Shown here: positions 42,458-52,769 of the stretch, in pieces
Layout: each line of letters opens with the position of its first letter
Position numbering within the stretch: the stretch's first letter is position 1
NCBI RefSeq assembly: GCF_905171765.1
Contig: NC_053392.1
Location: 401,499,399-401,563,398 of the forward strand
DNA from: Bufo bufo
Lineage: Eukaryota; Chordata; Amphibia; Anura; Bufonidae
DNA length: 64,000 bases
Direction: 5' to 3'
Made by a program: the position numbers and the translations under genes
The notes under the pieces: model-generated
What the model was told of the DNA's origin: nothing
The model's input: only the letters and a program-made list of their open reading frames with translations
The model's database searches: none

Positions 42458-45400
42458 TCAGGGGCAATTCAGGCCTTCTTCATTTTTAAGCCTCAACCGG
42501 TCAGCATTTTCATTTGACAGGCGGATGCGCTTATCAGTTATTATGCCCCCAGCAGCACTAAATACATGCTCCGACAAAACGCTGGTGGCGGGGAAGGCCA
42601 GCACCTCCAAGGCGTAGAGCGCCAGTTTGTGCCACGTGTCCAGCTTGAACACAAAATAGTTGTAAGGCACAGATCACTGAGGACACTGACATGGTCTGCT
42701 ATGTACTCCTTCACCATCTTCCAAAAATGTTCCCTCCTTGTGACACTAGGCCGTGCATCAGATTGAGGGTGCTGGATGGGTGTCATGAAACTGTCCCAGG
42801 CCTTGGAGAGTGTTGCCCTGCCTCTGTTGGAACTGCTGTGTGTTCCCCTCGTCTCCCCTCCTCGGTTGGCCAAGGAACTACGTACTCTGCATCCAGCGTT
42901 GTCAGTTAGAAATTTTTGGTGACATTTTTCCACAAGGACCTTCTGGTATTGCACCATTTTGCTTGTCCTCTCCATCACAGGAATGAGAGATGAGAAGTTC
43001 TTTTTGTAGCTGGGGTCGAGAAGGGTGAACAACCAGTAACATAAAGTCAGCTATGGGTGCCAGAGTCCCAACAGACAAGACTTCGCTGTCCTCATCAGGA
43101 GGATGGCTCTAAATCTCCTCATCCTCTTCCTCCTCTTCTACCCATCCATGCTGAACAGATGGAATACAACTTCCATGGGTACTACCCTCTGTAGCGGAGG
43201 CAACCATCTCCTTCTCCTCCTCCTCCTCATCATCCAATTCACGCTGAGAAGACGAATGAGGGTTGTCTGGCTATCACCCTGTGTACTGTCTTCCCCCATT
43301 TCCACCTCTTCCACATGCAAAGCGTCCGCCTTAATTGTGAGCAGCGAGCGTTTGAGTAGACACAGAAGTGGGATGGTTACACTGATAATAGCCGCTCACT
43401 GTGGTGGAAATATCCTCGCCACTGGGTTCTGGAGGGGCCCGTTTGCTAGCCTTTTGCCTCAGGATTATGGCCCATATACTAAAACTTTGAAGGAGAAGGC
43501 AGACCGGCCGCACAGCCTAAATCTGTGGAACTGTTTTGGGCAGGAAAACCATGCTTGCTATCAGTAAATTTGACTTCCATGGAATTTGGGAACCCCTGCT
43601 CGGATCTGGGTGATTTCTGGATATGTTGTTCGCCCAGATCAGACCTATCCAGGGATGTATATTTATTGGGATATGTGGGGCTTTGGGGTGTTTTCTGTGT
43701 TTTGGGGAAAAATGTTTGTTTTCTGCCTATGAGTGGTTGAGTTATCCCATTGTATTTGGTAATTGTATCACAGGCAGAGCACATTGTGTTTGTTAACTGT
43801 ATCACAGACAAAGCCCATTGTATTTGTTAATTATATCACAGTCAGAGAGGGGGGGGGTTGCGTACAATTGCTGGGACTGTTTCCATACTGTAAATACATG
43901 TGATTGGCTAATGTAAAAACTGTCTCAGTCTTACACAAGGTCCCCAGGGGAGGGTCCCTTGCTGGAAGACCTGCATGAAAGGCTGACATGTAGCCCCATT
44001 AAAGAATTCCTTTTTTACCCTCAACATAGAGCCTCGTCTCATGTGTGTGGGGAAAAGGCTGCATCTACACTGGGGAATGCTATACACTGTATACTCCCCT
44101 GGCTATAATCCTTGAGCTCTTTTAAGAGCTTGTTCCTGAATCGCTCTCTGAAGAATGAGAGGTTCACCTACTGGAACCTGGAAGCCTTGTCGTAGGTCCA
44201 GGGTGGGTAGAAGACGGCGAGATCCCAACCAAGCTGCGATGGTTCGTGGGGTTGGCAGTGCTTACGGTGTCAAGTGGAGTGGTTGGAAGCACTAGGAGCA
44301 TCCATCAACGGAGGTACCCAGTCGGGGTGCCAGGAGATCCATTACACTCACCATCTGTGTTAATTCCTCAAAGTTGTGTAAAACCTCACAGAGGTCAGAC
44401 ATCAATGCCCACTCCTCGCTTGTGAAGAGCAGAAGCTGACTAGAAAGGCAACGACCATGTTGCAGCTGGTATTCCACTACTGCCCTCTGCTGCTCACAAA
44501 GCCTGGCCAACATGTGGAATGTGGAGTTCCAGCGTGTGCTCATGTCGCACAACAGTCAGTAAGCTGGCAATTACAAGCGCTGCTGCAGCATTGCCAGGCC
44601 GGTGGAAGCTGTCGATGACTTGCAGAAATGGGCACACACGTGACGCACCTTCACCTGTAGCTCAGGCAAATTGGGTTAGGTTTTGAGAAACTACTGAACC
44701 ACTAAGTTGATTACGTGGGCTAGGCATGGTATGTGTGTGAGCTTGCTGAGCTCCAAAGCTGCCACCAAGTTACGGCCATTATCAGACACAACTATGCCTG
44801 GTTGTAGGTTGAGTAGCAAGAGCCACAGCTTCGTCTGGTCCCTTATCCACTGCCACAGCTTTGCGGCGGTGTGCTGTTTGTCACCTAAGCAGATCAGTTT
44901 AAGCACGGCCTGTTGCCGCTTCCCCACTGCAGTGCTACACTGCTTCCAGCTACTGACTGATGTCTGACTTGTGCTGCAAGATGATAATTCAGAGGTGGAA
45001 GTGGAGGAGGAGGCGGAGGAAGAGAAGGGAAGGTTGCAGCCACTAACGTAGGTGGCGGCGGAAACCCTGATGGAAGTAGGGCCCGCAATCCTTGGCGTCG
45101 GTAGCATCTGTGCTATCCCAGGGTATGACTCGCTCCCGGCCTCCACAGCGTTCACACAGTGTACCGTCAGGGAAATGTAGCGTCCCTGGCCAAAAGCACT
45201 TGTCCATGTGTCAGTCGTTAAGTGGACCTTCCCAATAACTGCTTGGTCAGGGCACGGGTGATGCTACGGGACACATGCTGGTGTAAGGCTGGGACTGCAC
45301 ACTGTGAAAAATATTGGCGGCTGGGGACAGAGTAACAGGGGACGGCCACCGCCATCAGGCCGCGGAAAGCCTCAGTGTCCACAAGCCTAAATGACAACAT

Positions 45401-46061
45401 TTCCAGGGCCAGCAATTTGGAAAGGTGCGCATTTAGTGCTATGGCCTTTGGGTGGGTGGCTGGGTATTTGCGCTTTCGTTTAAATGCCTGGGGTATAGAC
45501 ATCTTTACGCCGCGCTGGGACACAGAAGTGGATGTGCTAGCTGATGGTGCTTGCGAAGATCCAGGTGCATGGCAGGAGGCCCCAGGCTGCGTCTTGGACA
45601 GGGGATTGGCCAGCACGTAACACAGGGGAAGAGGAGGCAGTGGTGTGACCCGCAGACACTGGTTATGGACCCAGGCATTTGGCCCACCTATTAGGGTGCT
45701 TTGATGCCATGTGGCGAATCATGCTGGTGGTGGCGAGGTTGCTAGTGTTCACGCCCCTGCTCATTTTGGTACGGCACCAGTTGCAAATGACAATTCTTTT
45801 ATCGTACGCACTTTCCTCAAAAAAATCGCCAGACTGCAGAACATCTACCCCCTGGCAAGGTAGATTGCCGCAAGGGGTTCTCCGGGGAACAGTTGCTGGC
45901 CTGTTTGATGTGGCCCGCCTTCTCCCTTTTGCCTCCCCACTGCCTCTTCCAGCCTGTTGCAGTGCTGCGGATCCCCCCCTTCTCTGTACTGCTGTCTTCG
46001 CTCGGCTTGCCACCTTCCAGGTTGGGTCAGTGACTTCATCGTCCACTACCTCCTCTTCCAC
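42458..46061 (-). pseudogene. hAT transposase, fragmented
   Basis: Fragments in order on the minus strand begin with a Glu/Asp-rich start and a BED finger, VICNWCRTKMSRG…MIRHMASKHP (C-x2-C…H-x4-H). A Ser/Lys linker with SIPQAFKRKRKYPATHPKA comes next. The catalytic region contains GIVVSDNGRNLVAAL and HIPCLAHVINLVVQ (the conserved CxxH-like block), then CDMSTRWNSTFHMLARL and LLDPSYKKNF. Last is the dimerisation block ALEVLAFPATSVLSEHVFSAAGGI with KRIRLSNENA. At least four frame changes and an LTR-like insertion divide them. hAT transposases excise and insert DNA leaving 8-bp duplications. The WNSTFHML and C-terminal blocks are diagnostic. Confidence 0.85.
43500..44290 (+). mobile_element. LTR-like insertion in the hAT gene (possible solo LTR plus leader)
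   Basis: This segment interrupts the hAT fragments. It has promoter- and 3'-end-like features: GATTGGCTAATG (CCAAT-like), CCCATTAAAGAATTCC (ATTAAA polyadenylation-like) and TCTCATGTGTGTGGGG. A leader-like stretch (GAGATCCCAACCAAGCTGCG) follows. No gag or pol. Boundaries are approximate and no target duplication was found, so an endogenous-retrovirus-type LTR is only a suggestion. Confidence 0.4.
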
Positions 46062-46100
46062 TTCCTCACTCTGGTTATCCTCCTGACTTATAAATCATGA

Positions 46101-46620
46101 GTGTTAACTCTACTACATGTTACTATAATAGGGAGACTTTATCCACACTATTGGGAGAGAGCAGGGTCCGATTGAACAGTGTAAAGCTTGGCTAATAGAG
46201 AAGCTATTCTATTACACCTTGCTGCATTAATTGGGGTTAAAATTGTTCTAATTCTACAGATTTTAGGTTGTTCATGTTCTTTTATACATAAGTAAATACA
46301 TTAATCCTTCATTCTGTAATTGGGATGAAATTGCATTCTAATGCTACTGCTATTTTACACTTACAGTTACTGTGCATTATGTCAGGTGCTAGGGCCTTCC
46401 AAGGGAATGGGCAGTGGCAAAAATGTTTCTGGAGCTGGCAGAGGTAGAACATGTCCTATTCTTGTACGTTTTGCGGACAAGGATAGGCATGGTTACAATG
46501 GATCCACAAAAAAAGACGGATGCAATGCGGATGTCATCCGTATTTTTTGTGAATCCGTCTTTTGCGGACAGCAAAGTACATACAGTCGTGTGCATGAGCT
46601 CTAAGAGTGACGCCTGTTAC
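46101..46620. other. Mostly unassigned; small foldback MITE remnant near the end
   Basis: 46101-46430 is AT-rich with nothing recognised. 46480-46605 contains CAAAAAAAGACGGATGCA and ATCCGTCTTTTGCGG in inverted orientation, as in small frog MITEs. Confidence 0.45.
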
Positions 46621-46624
46621 CTGC

Positions 46625-49435
46625 ATGTCCCATAGACCTTATGATTGCGCCATAGAGCTAATTGAGGGTGCCGAATTTCCTAAAGGTCGAATTTATAATC
46701 TTTCAGGGCCCAAACGCAAGGCTATGGAAGATTATATTAAGGAGAGCCTTGCTAAAGGGCATATTAGACCTTCAGTCTCTCCTATGGGAGCAGGGTTTTT
46801 CTTTGTTAAAAAGAAGGATGGTGGTCTTAGGCCTTGTATTGATTACCGGAGATTAAATAAAATCACTGTCCAAAATAGATACTCTCTCCCATTGATTCCG
46901 GATTTATTTAACCAGGTTTTGGGGGCAACCTGGTTTTCCAAGATTGACCTGAAAGGGGCATACAATCTTATCCGAATCAAGCAGGGAGACGAATGGAAGA
47001 CAGCGTTCAATACTCCGATAGGACACTTTGAATATCAGGTGATGCCTTTTGGACTCAGCAATGCCCCAGCTGTGTTCCAAAACTTAATGAACGATATTCT
47101 TAGGGAGTTCTTAGGTAAATTTATTATTGTCTATCTTGACGACATTTTGATATTCTCTCCTGATTTCGAATCTCATGTGTCCCATGTCAAACAAGTATTA
47201 GAGGTGTTGAGGGAGAACCAGCTATCCGCTAAGCAAGAGAAATGTGTCTTTGGTGTACAGGAGATACTGTTTCTAGGGCACGTTTTGACTCCTCACGCCT
47301 TTAAGATGGATCCTGGTAAGGTTTTAGCAATTAAGGAATGGGTAAGGCCTTCATCCTTAAAGGCTTTACAACGGTTTTTGGGTTTCGCTAATTACTACCG
47401 TAAATTTATCATGAATTTTTCTGTAATTGCTAAGCCATTGACCGACCTTACTAAGAAAGGGGCGGATTTGGAGAATTGGTCTACCAAGGCCATTTCTTCA
47501 TTTGAAACATTAAAAAAGGCATTTAGTAGCGCTCCCATTCTGATCCAGCCTGATCAGGAGAGACCCTTTATTGTGGAGGTGGATGTGTCCGAGGACGGCG
47601 CAGGAGCAGTCCTTTCACAAGGTCCTGCTAGCCTCACTAACCTGAGACCGTGTGCCTTCTTCTCTAGGAAATTCTCTCCCACGGAGAGAAACTACAACAT
47701 AGGAAATAGGGAGCTGTTGGCCATTAAATGGGCATTTGAGGAGTGGAGACATTTTTTGGAGGGGGCAAGGCATCGAGTAACTGTTGTCACTGACCATAAA
47801 AACCTAATGTTTCTCGAGTCCGCTAAGAGGTTGAATCCCCGACAAGCCCGATGGGCTCTGTTTTTTACCCATTTTGATTTCTCCATTACGTTCAGGCCGG
47901 GAAGTAAAAATGTGAAGGCAGACGCATTATCTCGGAGCTTCCATGCTTTTCAACCCACTGAGACGCCGCCTGAATCCATCCTACCAGCAAACATCTTCTT
48001 AGCGGCTCTAACCCAGGATATCTCGGCTCGCATTAAGGCTGAACAACATCTGGCACCGGCATCCACCCCAACAGATAAGTTGTTTGTTCCCGTACAATTT
48101 CGTCTCCAGCTGTTGGGTGAGTGTCACGATTCTGCCTTTTGTGGACATCCGGGTATTGAGGGCACTAAGGATCTGGTTTCTAGATCTTATTGGTGGCCCA
48201 CTCTGACCAGGGATGTCAAGTCCTACGTGTCAGCCTGTGAGGTTTGTGCCAGTCTAAGACACCTAGGACTCGCCCTGCTGGTAACCTACGACCCCTACCC
48301 ATTCCCAGTAGACCCTGGTCCCATATCTCGATGGACTTTATAACTGACCTACCGCTGGCGGAGGGTAAGACTGTGGTTTGGGTAGTGGTCGATAGGTTTA
48401 GCAAGATGGTTCATTTCATTCCCCTGTCTAAACTTCCGAATGCTAAAACCCTGGCGTCTATTTTTGTGAGAGAGATTGTTCGTTTACATGGCTTCCCGGA
48501 AAATATTGTTTCGAACAGGGGTGTGCAGTTTGTGTCTAAATTCTGGAGGGCCTTCTGTCAAAGATGTAAAATTTTGTTGTCTTTTTCTTCCGCCTACCAT
48601 CCTGAGAGTAATGGGCAGACTGAACGCCTTAATCAGTCTGTGGAACAATTCCTGAGGTTGTATGTTGCTGATGACCAGCAATTATGGGTCAAATTCCTTC
48701 CGTTGGCTGAATTTGCTCTGAATAACCGTGTCAATTCTTCTGCTGGGGTCTCCCCTTTCTTTTGTAACCATGGTTTTCATCCCCGTTTTCATTCTGGGTC
48801 GTCCGTCTCCTCCTCTAACCCTGAAGCGGATAAACTCTCCTCCGAACTGTGCACAGTTTGGGCCCGGGTTCAATCGAACCTAGAAAAGGCTCAAAGTTCT
48901 CAAAAACTCAAGTCCGATAGGAGACGTTCAAGGGCGGTGAACTTTCAGGTTGGGGATAAAGTATGGTTGTCCTCCAAGAATCTATCTCTCAAGGTAGATT
49001 CTAGAAAATTTGCTAATCATTTTATTGGACCATATAAGATCACGGAGGTGATTAACCCGGTATCTTTTAGGTTGGAGCTGTCCGAGTCATTCCACATTCA
49101 TAATGTGTTCCATAAATCTCTGCTTAAAAAATATTTTGAACCGGTAGTACCATCAAAAGCCTCGCCTCCACCGGTTCTTGTTAATGATGCTGTCGAGTAT
49201 GTGGTGTCTAAAATAGTGGATGTCAGGAAGGTGCGTAATTCCTTGCAGTACCTGATTCACTGGAAGGGCTATGGACCTGAAGAGAGATCTTGGGTACCTG
49301 CCAGGGAGGTTCATGCTCCTAGACTTGTTCGTAAATTTCATTCAGAACACCCTGAAAAGCCATCGCCTGAAGTCTTGGGTCGGGTGGCCCCTCGTAAAAG
49401 GGGGGGTACTGTCACGGGGTTCCGAAGGTGCACTC
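46625..49435 (+). pseudogene. Chromodomain Ty3 pol: RT, RNase H, integrase, chromodomain
   Basis: RT landmarks are RPCIDYRRLNKIT, FSKIDLKGAYNLIRI, MPFGLSNAPAVFQNLM and the catalytic YLDDILIFS, all intact. RNase H shows VEVDVSEDGAGAVL, RELLAIKWAFEEWR and VTDHKNLMFL. The integrase zinc finger (HDSAFCGHPG… CEVC) ends at a one-base frame change near 48245. Its core then reads SMDFITDLP, VSNRGVQFVSKFW and PESNGQTERLNQ, so the second Asp is Asn. The end is a chromodomain (YVVSKIVDVRKV, YLIHWKGYGPEERSWVP). There is no stop in more than 900 codons apart from the one shift. Chromodomains direct integration toward marked chromatin in this group. Confidence 0.9.
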
Positions 49436-50100
49436 GGTCCCCCATTGCCCGCAGAACTGTTGCTTAGCTTTTGGAATGAGGTTCTGTGTTTGACCTCATT
49501 CCCAGGGCGGCTTTACTAGCTGGGTGGCTCCCTGCTCCTAGTCTGTCTTGAGCGCCGAGCTGATCACTCGGTGCTCGACTGGTTGGTCTGTCGGTCATGT
49601 GACGCTGGCCACATCACATGACCCTCACTCCCCACTATAAATACAGGCAGCCTGCTGGCTACAGGTTGCCTGTTAATTTCTAGGTTCCTGGCTATTTGTT
49701 GGACTTCTGAATATTTACCTGATCCTGTTCCCTGACGATCCTCTGCCTGCTCCTCCTGTACTGCGCATACATCCTGGTATTGTGACCTCGGCTCCCACCT
49801 GACTACTCTCTTAGGACTCCTCTTGTACTTCGCTACTCTCCTGGTATTTGACCCCGGCTTCTCCTGACCATTCTTTGCTTAATCCGTTGTACTGCGTAGC
49901 TCTCTTGGTTCTGACCCGGTCCGTTCATGTTCCGTATTTTGTCGTGTCTGTCTTCCCTGCACATATCCTAAGTTAGGGACTGTCGTCCAGTTGTCCCCTG
50001 TCATCAGGACTCGTGAGGCAAGTAGGCAGGGCCAGGGGTGAGGGTGGAGCGCAGTGGTCACTACCCTTCCCCCTGTGTGTGTGTGGACGTGACCGTTACA
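49410..50100 (+). repeat. 3' LTR of the truncated chromodomain element
   Basis: Starts TGTCACGGGGTTCC and ends GTGACCGTTACA. It has TATAAATA at 49636-49643 as a likely promoter. It overlaps the last codons of pol. No upstream partner occurs in the window. Confidence 0.8.
49636..49643 (+). promoter_or_regulatory. TATA box of the LTR promoter
   Basis: TATAAATA within CCCCACTATAAATACAGGCA, in the middle of the 691-bp LTR where a U3 promoter is expected. Confidence 0.5.
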
Positions 50101-50365
50101 GCAATATTACACCCTGTCCTGCGAGTCCTTACCTCTTTTAATACATAACAAAAGTCTGTTGGGCTTAAAGGCAGCTGACTAGCATTGCATGCTGTTATTT
50201 AGTCTATGATCTACTAATACACCCAGATCCTTCTCAACAAGTGACTCTCCCAGTTTTACTACCCCAGGACATATGCTGCATGCATGATTATTAGCCCCCA
50301 AGTGCATAACTTTACATTTATCTATATTGAACCTCATTTGCCAAGTGGAAGCCCAAACTGTAACT
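50101..50365 (-). pseudogene. CR1-like LINE RT, later segment
   Basis: The minus strand encodes WQMRFNIDKCKVMHLGANNH, VVKLGESLVEKDLGVLVDHR and LNNSM, then a TAG and FKPNRLLLCIKRG. In CR1/Rex1-type LINEs this follows the FADD box by about 30 residues. It is probably the continuation of the RT fragment at 52045-52745, separated by a composite insert, and it ends at the LTR of the chromodomain element. Confidence 0.75.
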
Positions 50366-50660
50366 TATAAAAGGGGTTGTATCACTTCAGCAAGTGGCAT
50401 TTATCATGTAGCGAAAGATAATACTAGGCATTTACTACTGTATTGTTATTATCCATATTACTTCCATTGCTGGTTAGACCAATTTTTCCATCACATTATA
50501 CACTTCTCATTTCCATGGTTTCGACCACCCTTCAATTCAGCATTAGTGGCCGTGCTTGCACTCTACAGAAAAAAAGCAATGGCCTCTCTGGTGACAAGGA
50601 CCGCAGGAGAACACATAGGCCAGAGCTTCTTCCTATAATGTGCAAGCACGGCCAACGATA

Positions 50661-51064
50661 TTGGATTCCAAGTCTCCCACCGACCCAAAGTGAACCTCTG
50701 TTAGACATGGTTCCGAAAGGGGAAATCAGTCCCTTAGGAAGGTCTTTTAAAACAGGGTCGACAAAGAAAGGTGATATAGCATTCACATGGACACCAGTCC
50801 CACCAACCAATGTTTAGCAGCATGTTGGGGCTCCCATGGTTCAGTGAGACTGGCATCAGTGTGCTATACCCCACCGTTGCTGATGAGTACCCGCTGGCAG
50901 CTTTCCCTAAGAACATTGCTCTCAGAGCCAGCAGTCATTAGATCCCCCTCAAACCAACGGTGGCGGCTTTCACATGGGGAAGTAGGAACCCGAGTGCTGA
51001 TCTATAGAATTTGAAGAAAATCACAGAAATGCACTTAGTAAAGTAGATGCTTAGCCAATATTTT
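50661..51064. other. Unassigned sequence
   Basis: No protein, repeat or terminal structure was recognised in this 400-bp stretch. Its codon-like frames are short and not conserved with anything else in the window. Confidence 0.4.
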
Positions 51065-51460
51065 TTGTTATGCCGGGCTGCGCGAGCAAGTGGATTAAGG
51101 TGAGTTAAATAATAATTATTTTTTTTAACCCCTCCAGCACTATTTTACTGTATTCTGTATTCAGAATGCTAATACTTTCCCTTATAACCATGTTATAAGG
51201 GAAAATATTAATGATCGGGTCTCCTAGCAACCGTGCGTGAAAATCAAACCGCATCCGCACTTGCTTGCGGATGCTTGCGATTTTCACGCAACCCCATTCA
51301 TTTCTATGGGGCCTGCTTTATGTGAAAAACGCACAAAATGGAGCTCATGTGAACAGCCCCATAGAAATGAATGGGTTGGAATTCAGTGCGGGTGCAATGC
51401 ATTCAACTCACGCATCGCATCCTCGCGGAATACTCGCCCGTGTTAAAGGGGCCTAAGAGC
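51065..51460. mobile_element. Half of a Harbinger-like foldback MITE
   Basis: Ends CGCCCGTGTTAAAGGGGCC followed by TAA, matching in inverse the copies at 35487 and 38849. The interior again has CCTTATAACCATGTTATAAGG and GCGTGAAAATC blocks. Confidence 0.65.
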
Positions 51461-51464
51461 TCTC

Positions 51465-51893
51465 CCTGACTGCTATGTACATACAAGGGTCTCGATGGTA
51501 AACGATTGTATTCCCACGTACCTAAGCCTGTGTAAAACCTGAAAACCCTATAATAGTGAGGGGACACGACCACCGGCTCCCTGCACTTAATACAGAGGGA
51601 GTCAGGGTCACCTAGAATCAAGCCAGAAAGCAAATAAAATAAAATTAAGTAAAGGACTTATCTGAGCAAACAGCAGACACAGCCTCCAGCAGTGAACACC
51701 TTATCCAGGAAGTAGTATAAACCGCAAAGTGAGGCAGTATGGGAGGGAATATAAAGTAAGACGATTATGTCTAAATAAGTGACACCTGGCAGAAGGAAAG
51801 GAGATGAGAAAGTGAAACCAAAACAAAGAACATCATACAAGATGTAGAGAAGAACGTCTGCCAGACCTTCTCACAGAAGTGGCAGTGACATAT
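51465..51893 (-). repeat. Solo LTR of the chromodomain family seen at 59 kb
   Basis: On the minus strand it begins TGTCACTGCCACTTCTGTGAG and follows the 59263-59700 LTR block by block (GATGTTCTTTGTTTTGGTTT, TTCCCTCCCATACTGCCTCA, TAAGTGCAGGGAGCCGGTGG). It is clearly more diverged than the two LTRs there are from each other. The last ~90 bp are missing where the MITE begins. Confidence 0.8.
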
Positions 51894-52044
51894 AGTCATC
51901 CTATGCTAATAAAAATTTCCACGACAAATGTGATGGAAAATAGAATCCAGACAGCAAAGGAAGCAATATGGATAATAAGAATATGTTAGTAAGTGCCTTG
52001 TATTACCGTAACTTTCTCTACACAATAAATGCTATTTGCTGAAG

Positions 52045-52745
52045 TCAAACAACCAGTTTAACATCTTCCATAAACAGTACCGTATTACAAAGTGTGGCGT
52101 CATCTGCAAAAATAAAAACAGTACTATTAATCCCATCCTCCATGTTATTAATGAGTAAGTCAAATAATAGCAAACCCAGCACACAACTTTGGGGTGCACC
52201 ACTTATAACTGGCAACCATTCAGAGTAGGAATCATTGACCACAACTCTTTGCTTATGATCTTCAAGCCAACGTTCAATCCAATTCCAAATTATATTTTCT
52301 AAACCAATAGACTTCAATTTACCCATTAGTCATCTATGCGGGACAATATCAAATGCCTTTGCAAAATCTAAAAACACAGTATTTACAGGCTTCTACTCAT
52401 CTCCTCATAAAAACAAATCACGTTACTTTGACAGCTTCTGTTCTTAGTAAAACAATGTTGGTTATTACTTATTATATTATTGACAGTTATATAATCCTGT
52501 ATGTAGTCCCGTAAAAGGCCTTCAAACATTTTTCCCACTATGGATGTTAAGCCTACTTGTCTATAATTTCCTGGTGAAAACTTAGCATCGAAAATAGGCA
52601 CCACATTTGCCTTGAGCCAGTCTCTTGGTACAATGCCTGTCATTAAAGAATCTGTAAATATTATGAACAGAGGCAAGCAATAACTGACCTGAGCTCATTT
52701 AGAACTCTAGCGTGCAATCCATCTGGACCCGGGGCCTTGTTCAGT
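52045..52745 (-). pseudogene. CR1-like LINE RT, front segment
   Basis: Two minus-strand frames cover RT motifs in order. The first has GIVPRDWLKANVVPIF, GNYRQVGLTSIVGKMFE and QHCFTKNRSCQSNVI. After a frame change, the second has IWNWIERWLEDHKQRVVVN, SGAPQSCVLGLLLF and the catalytic FADD (FADDATLCNTV). The region between, with the first catalytic Asp (KAFD-like), is visible only out of frame. The endonuclease is absent. The motif style is CR1/Rex1. Confidence 0.8.
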
Positions 52746-52769
52746 TATTTTTTATTTTTTTATAGCATA

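Larger units (their letters stand above)
40985..46100 (-). mobile_element. hAT transposon, degenerate, 5' end not found
   Basis: The left boundary is a terminal motif GAGCACCAAAGTGCTCGGGTG also present at 55.45 kb. The coding remnants run on the minus strand from a BED finger at the right to the hAT dimerisation block at the left, and a 41-bp minisatellite lies beyond the C-terminus. An LTR-like piece interrupts the middle. I could not find the matching right-hand terminal repeat. Confidence 0.7.
46625..50100 (+). mobile_element. Chromodomain Ty3 retrotransposon, 5'-truncated
   Basis: Begins in the linker before RT, so the 5' LTR, gag and protease are missing. It then runs through RT, RNase H, integrase and chromodomain to a polypurine tract (AAAAGGGGGGGTAC) and a 691-bp 3' LTR. 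It abuts CR1-like LINE sequence at its right end. Confidence 0.85.
50366..52040. mobile_element. Composite insert splitting the CR1-like LINE
   Basis: Both ends carry the same block in opposite orientation (CACTTCAGCAAGTGGCATTTATC near 50380 and its relative reading inward near 52030), extending through TATCCATATTAC(TTCC)-like sequence for about 130 bp. Inside are a short foldback (GCCGTGCTTGCACTCTACAG and complement, 50550-50656), an unassigned part, a Harbinger-like half MITE and a minus-strand LTR. Confidence 0.55.

Noticed and set aside
43525..43811. Short frames in the LTR-like insert
   Set aside because: Frames occur on both strands in non-coding regulatory-looking sequence with no similarity to gag, pol or transposase.
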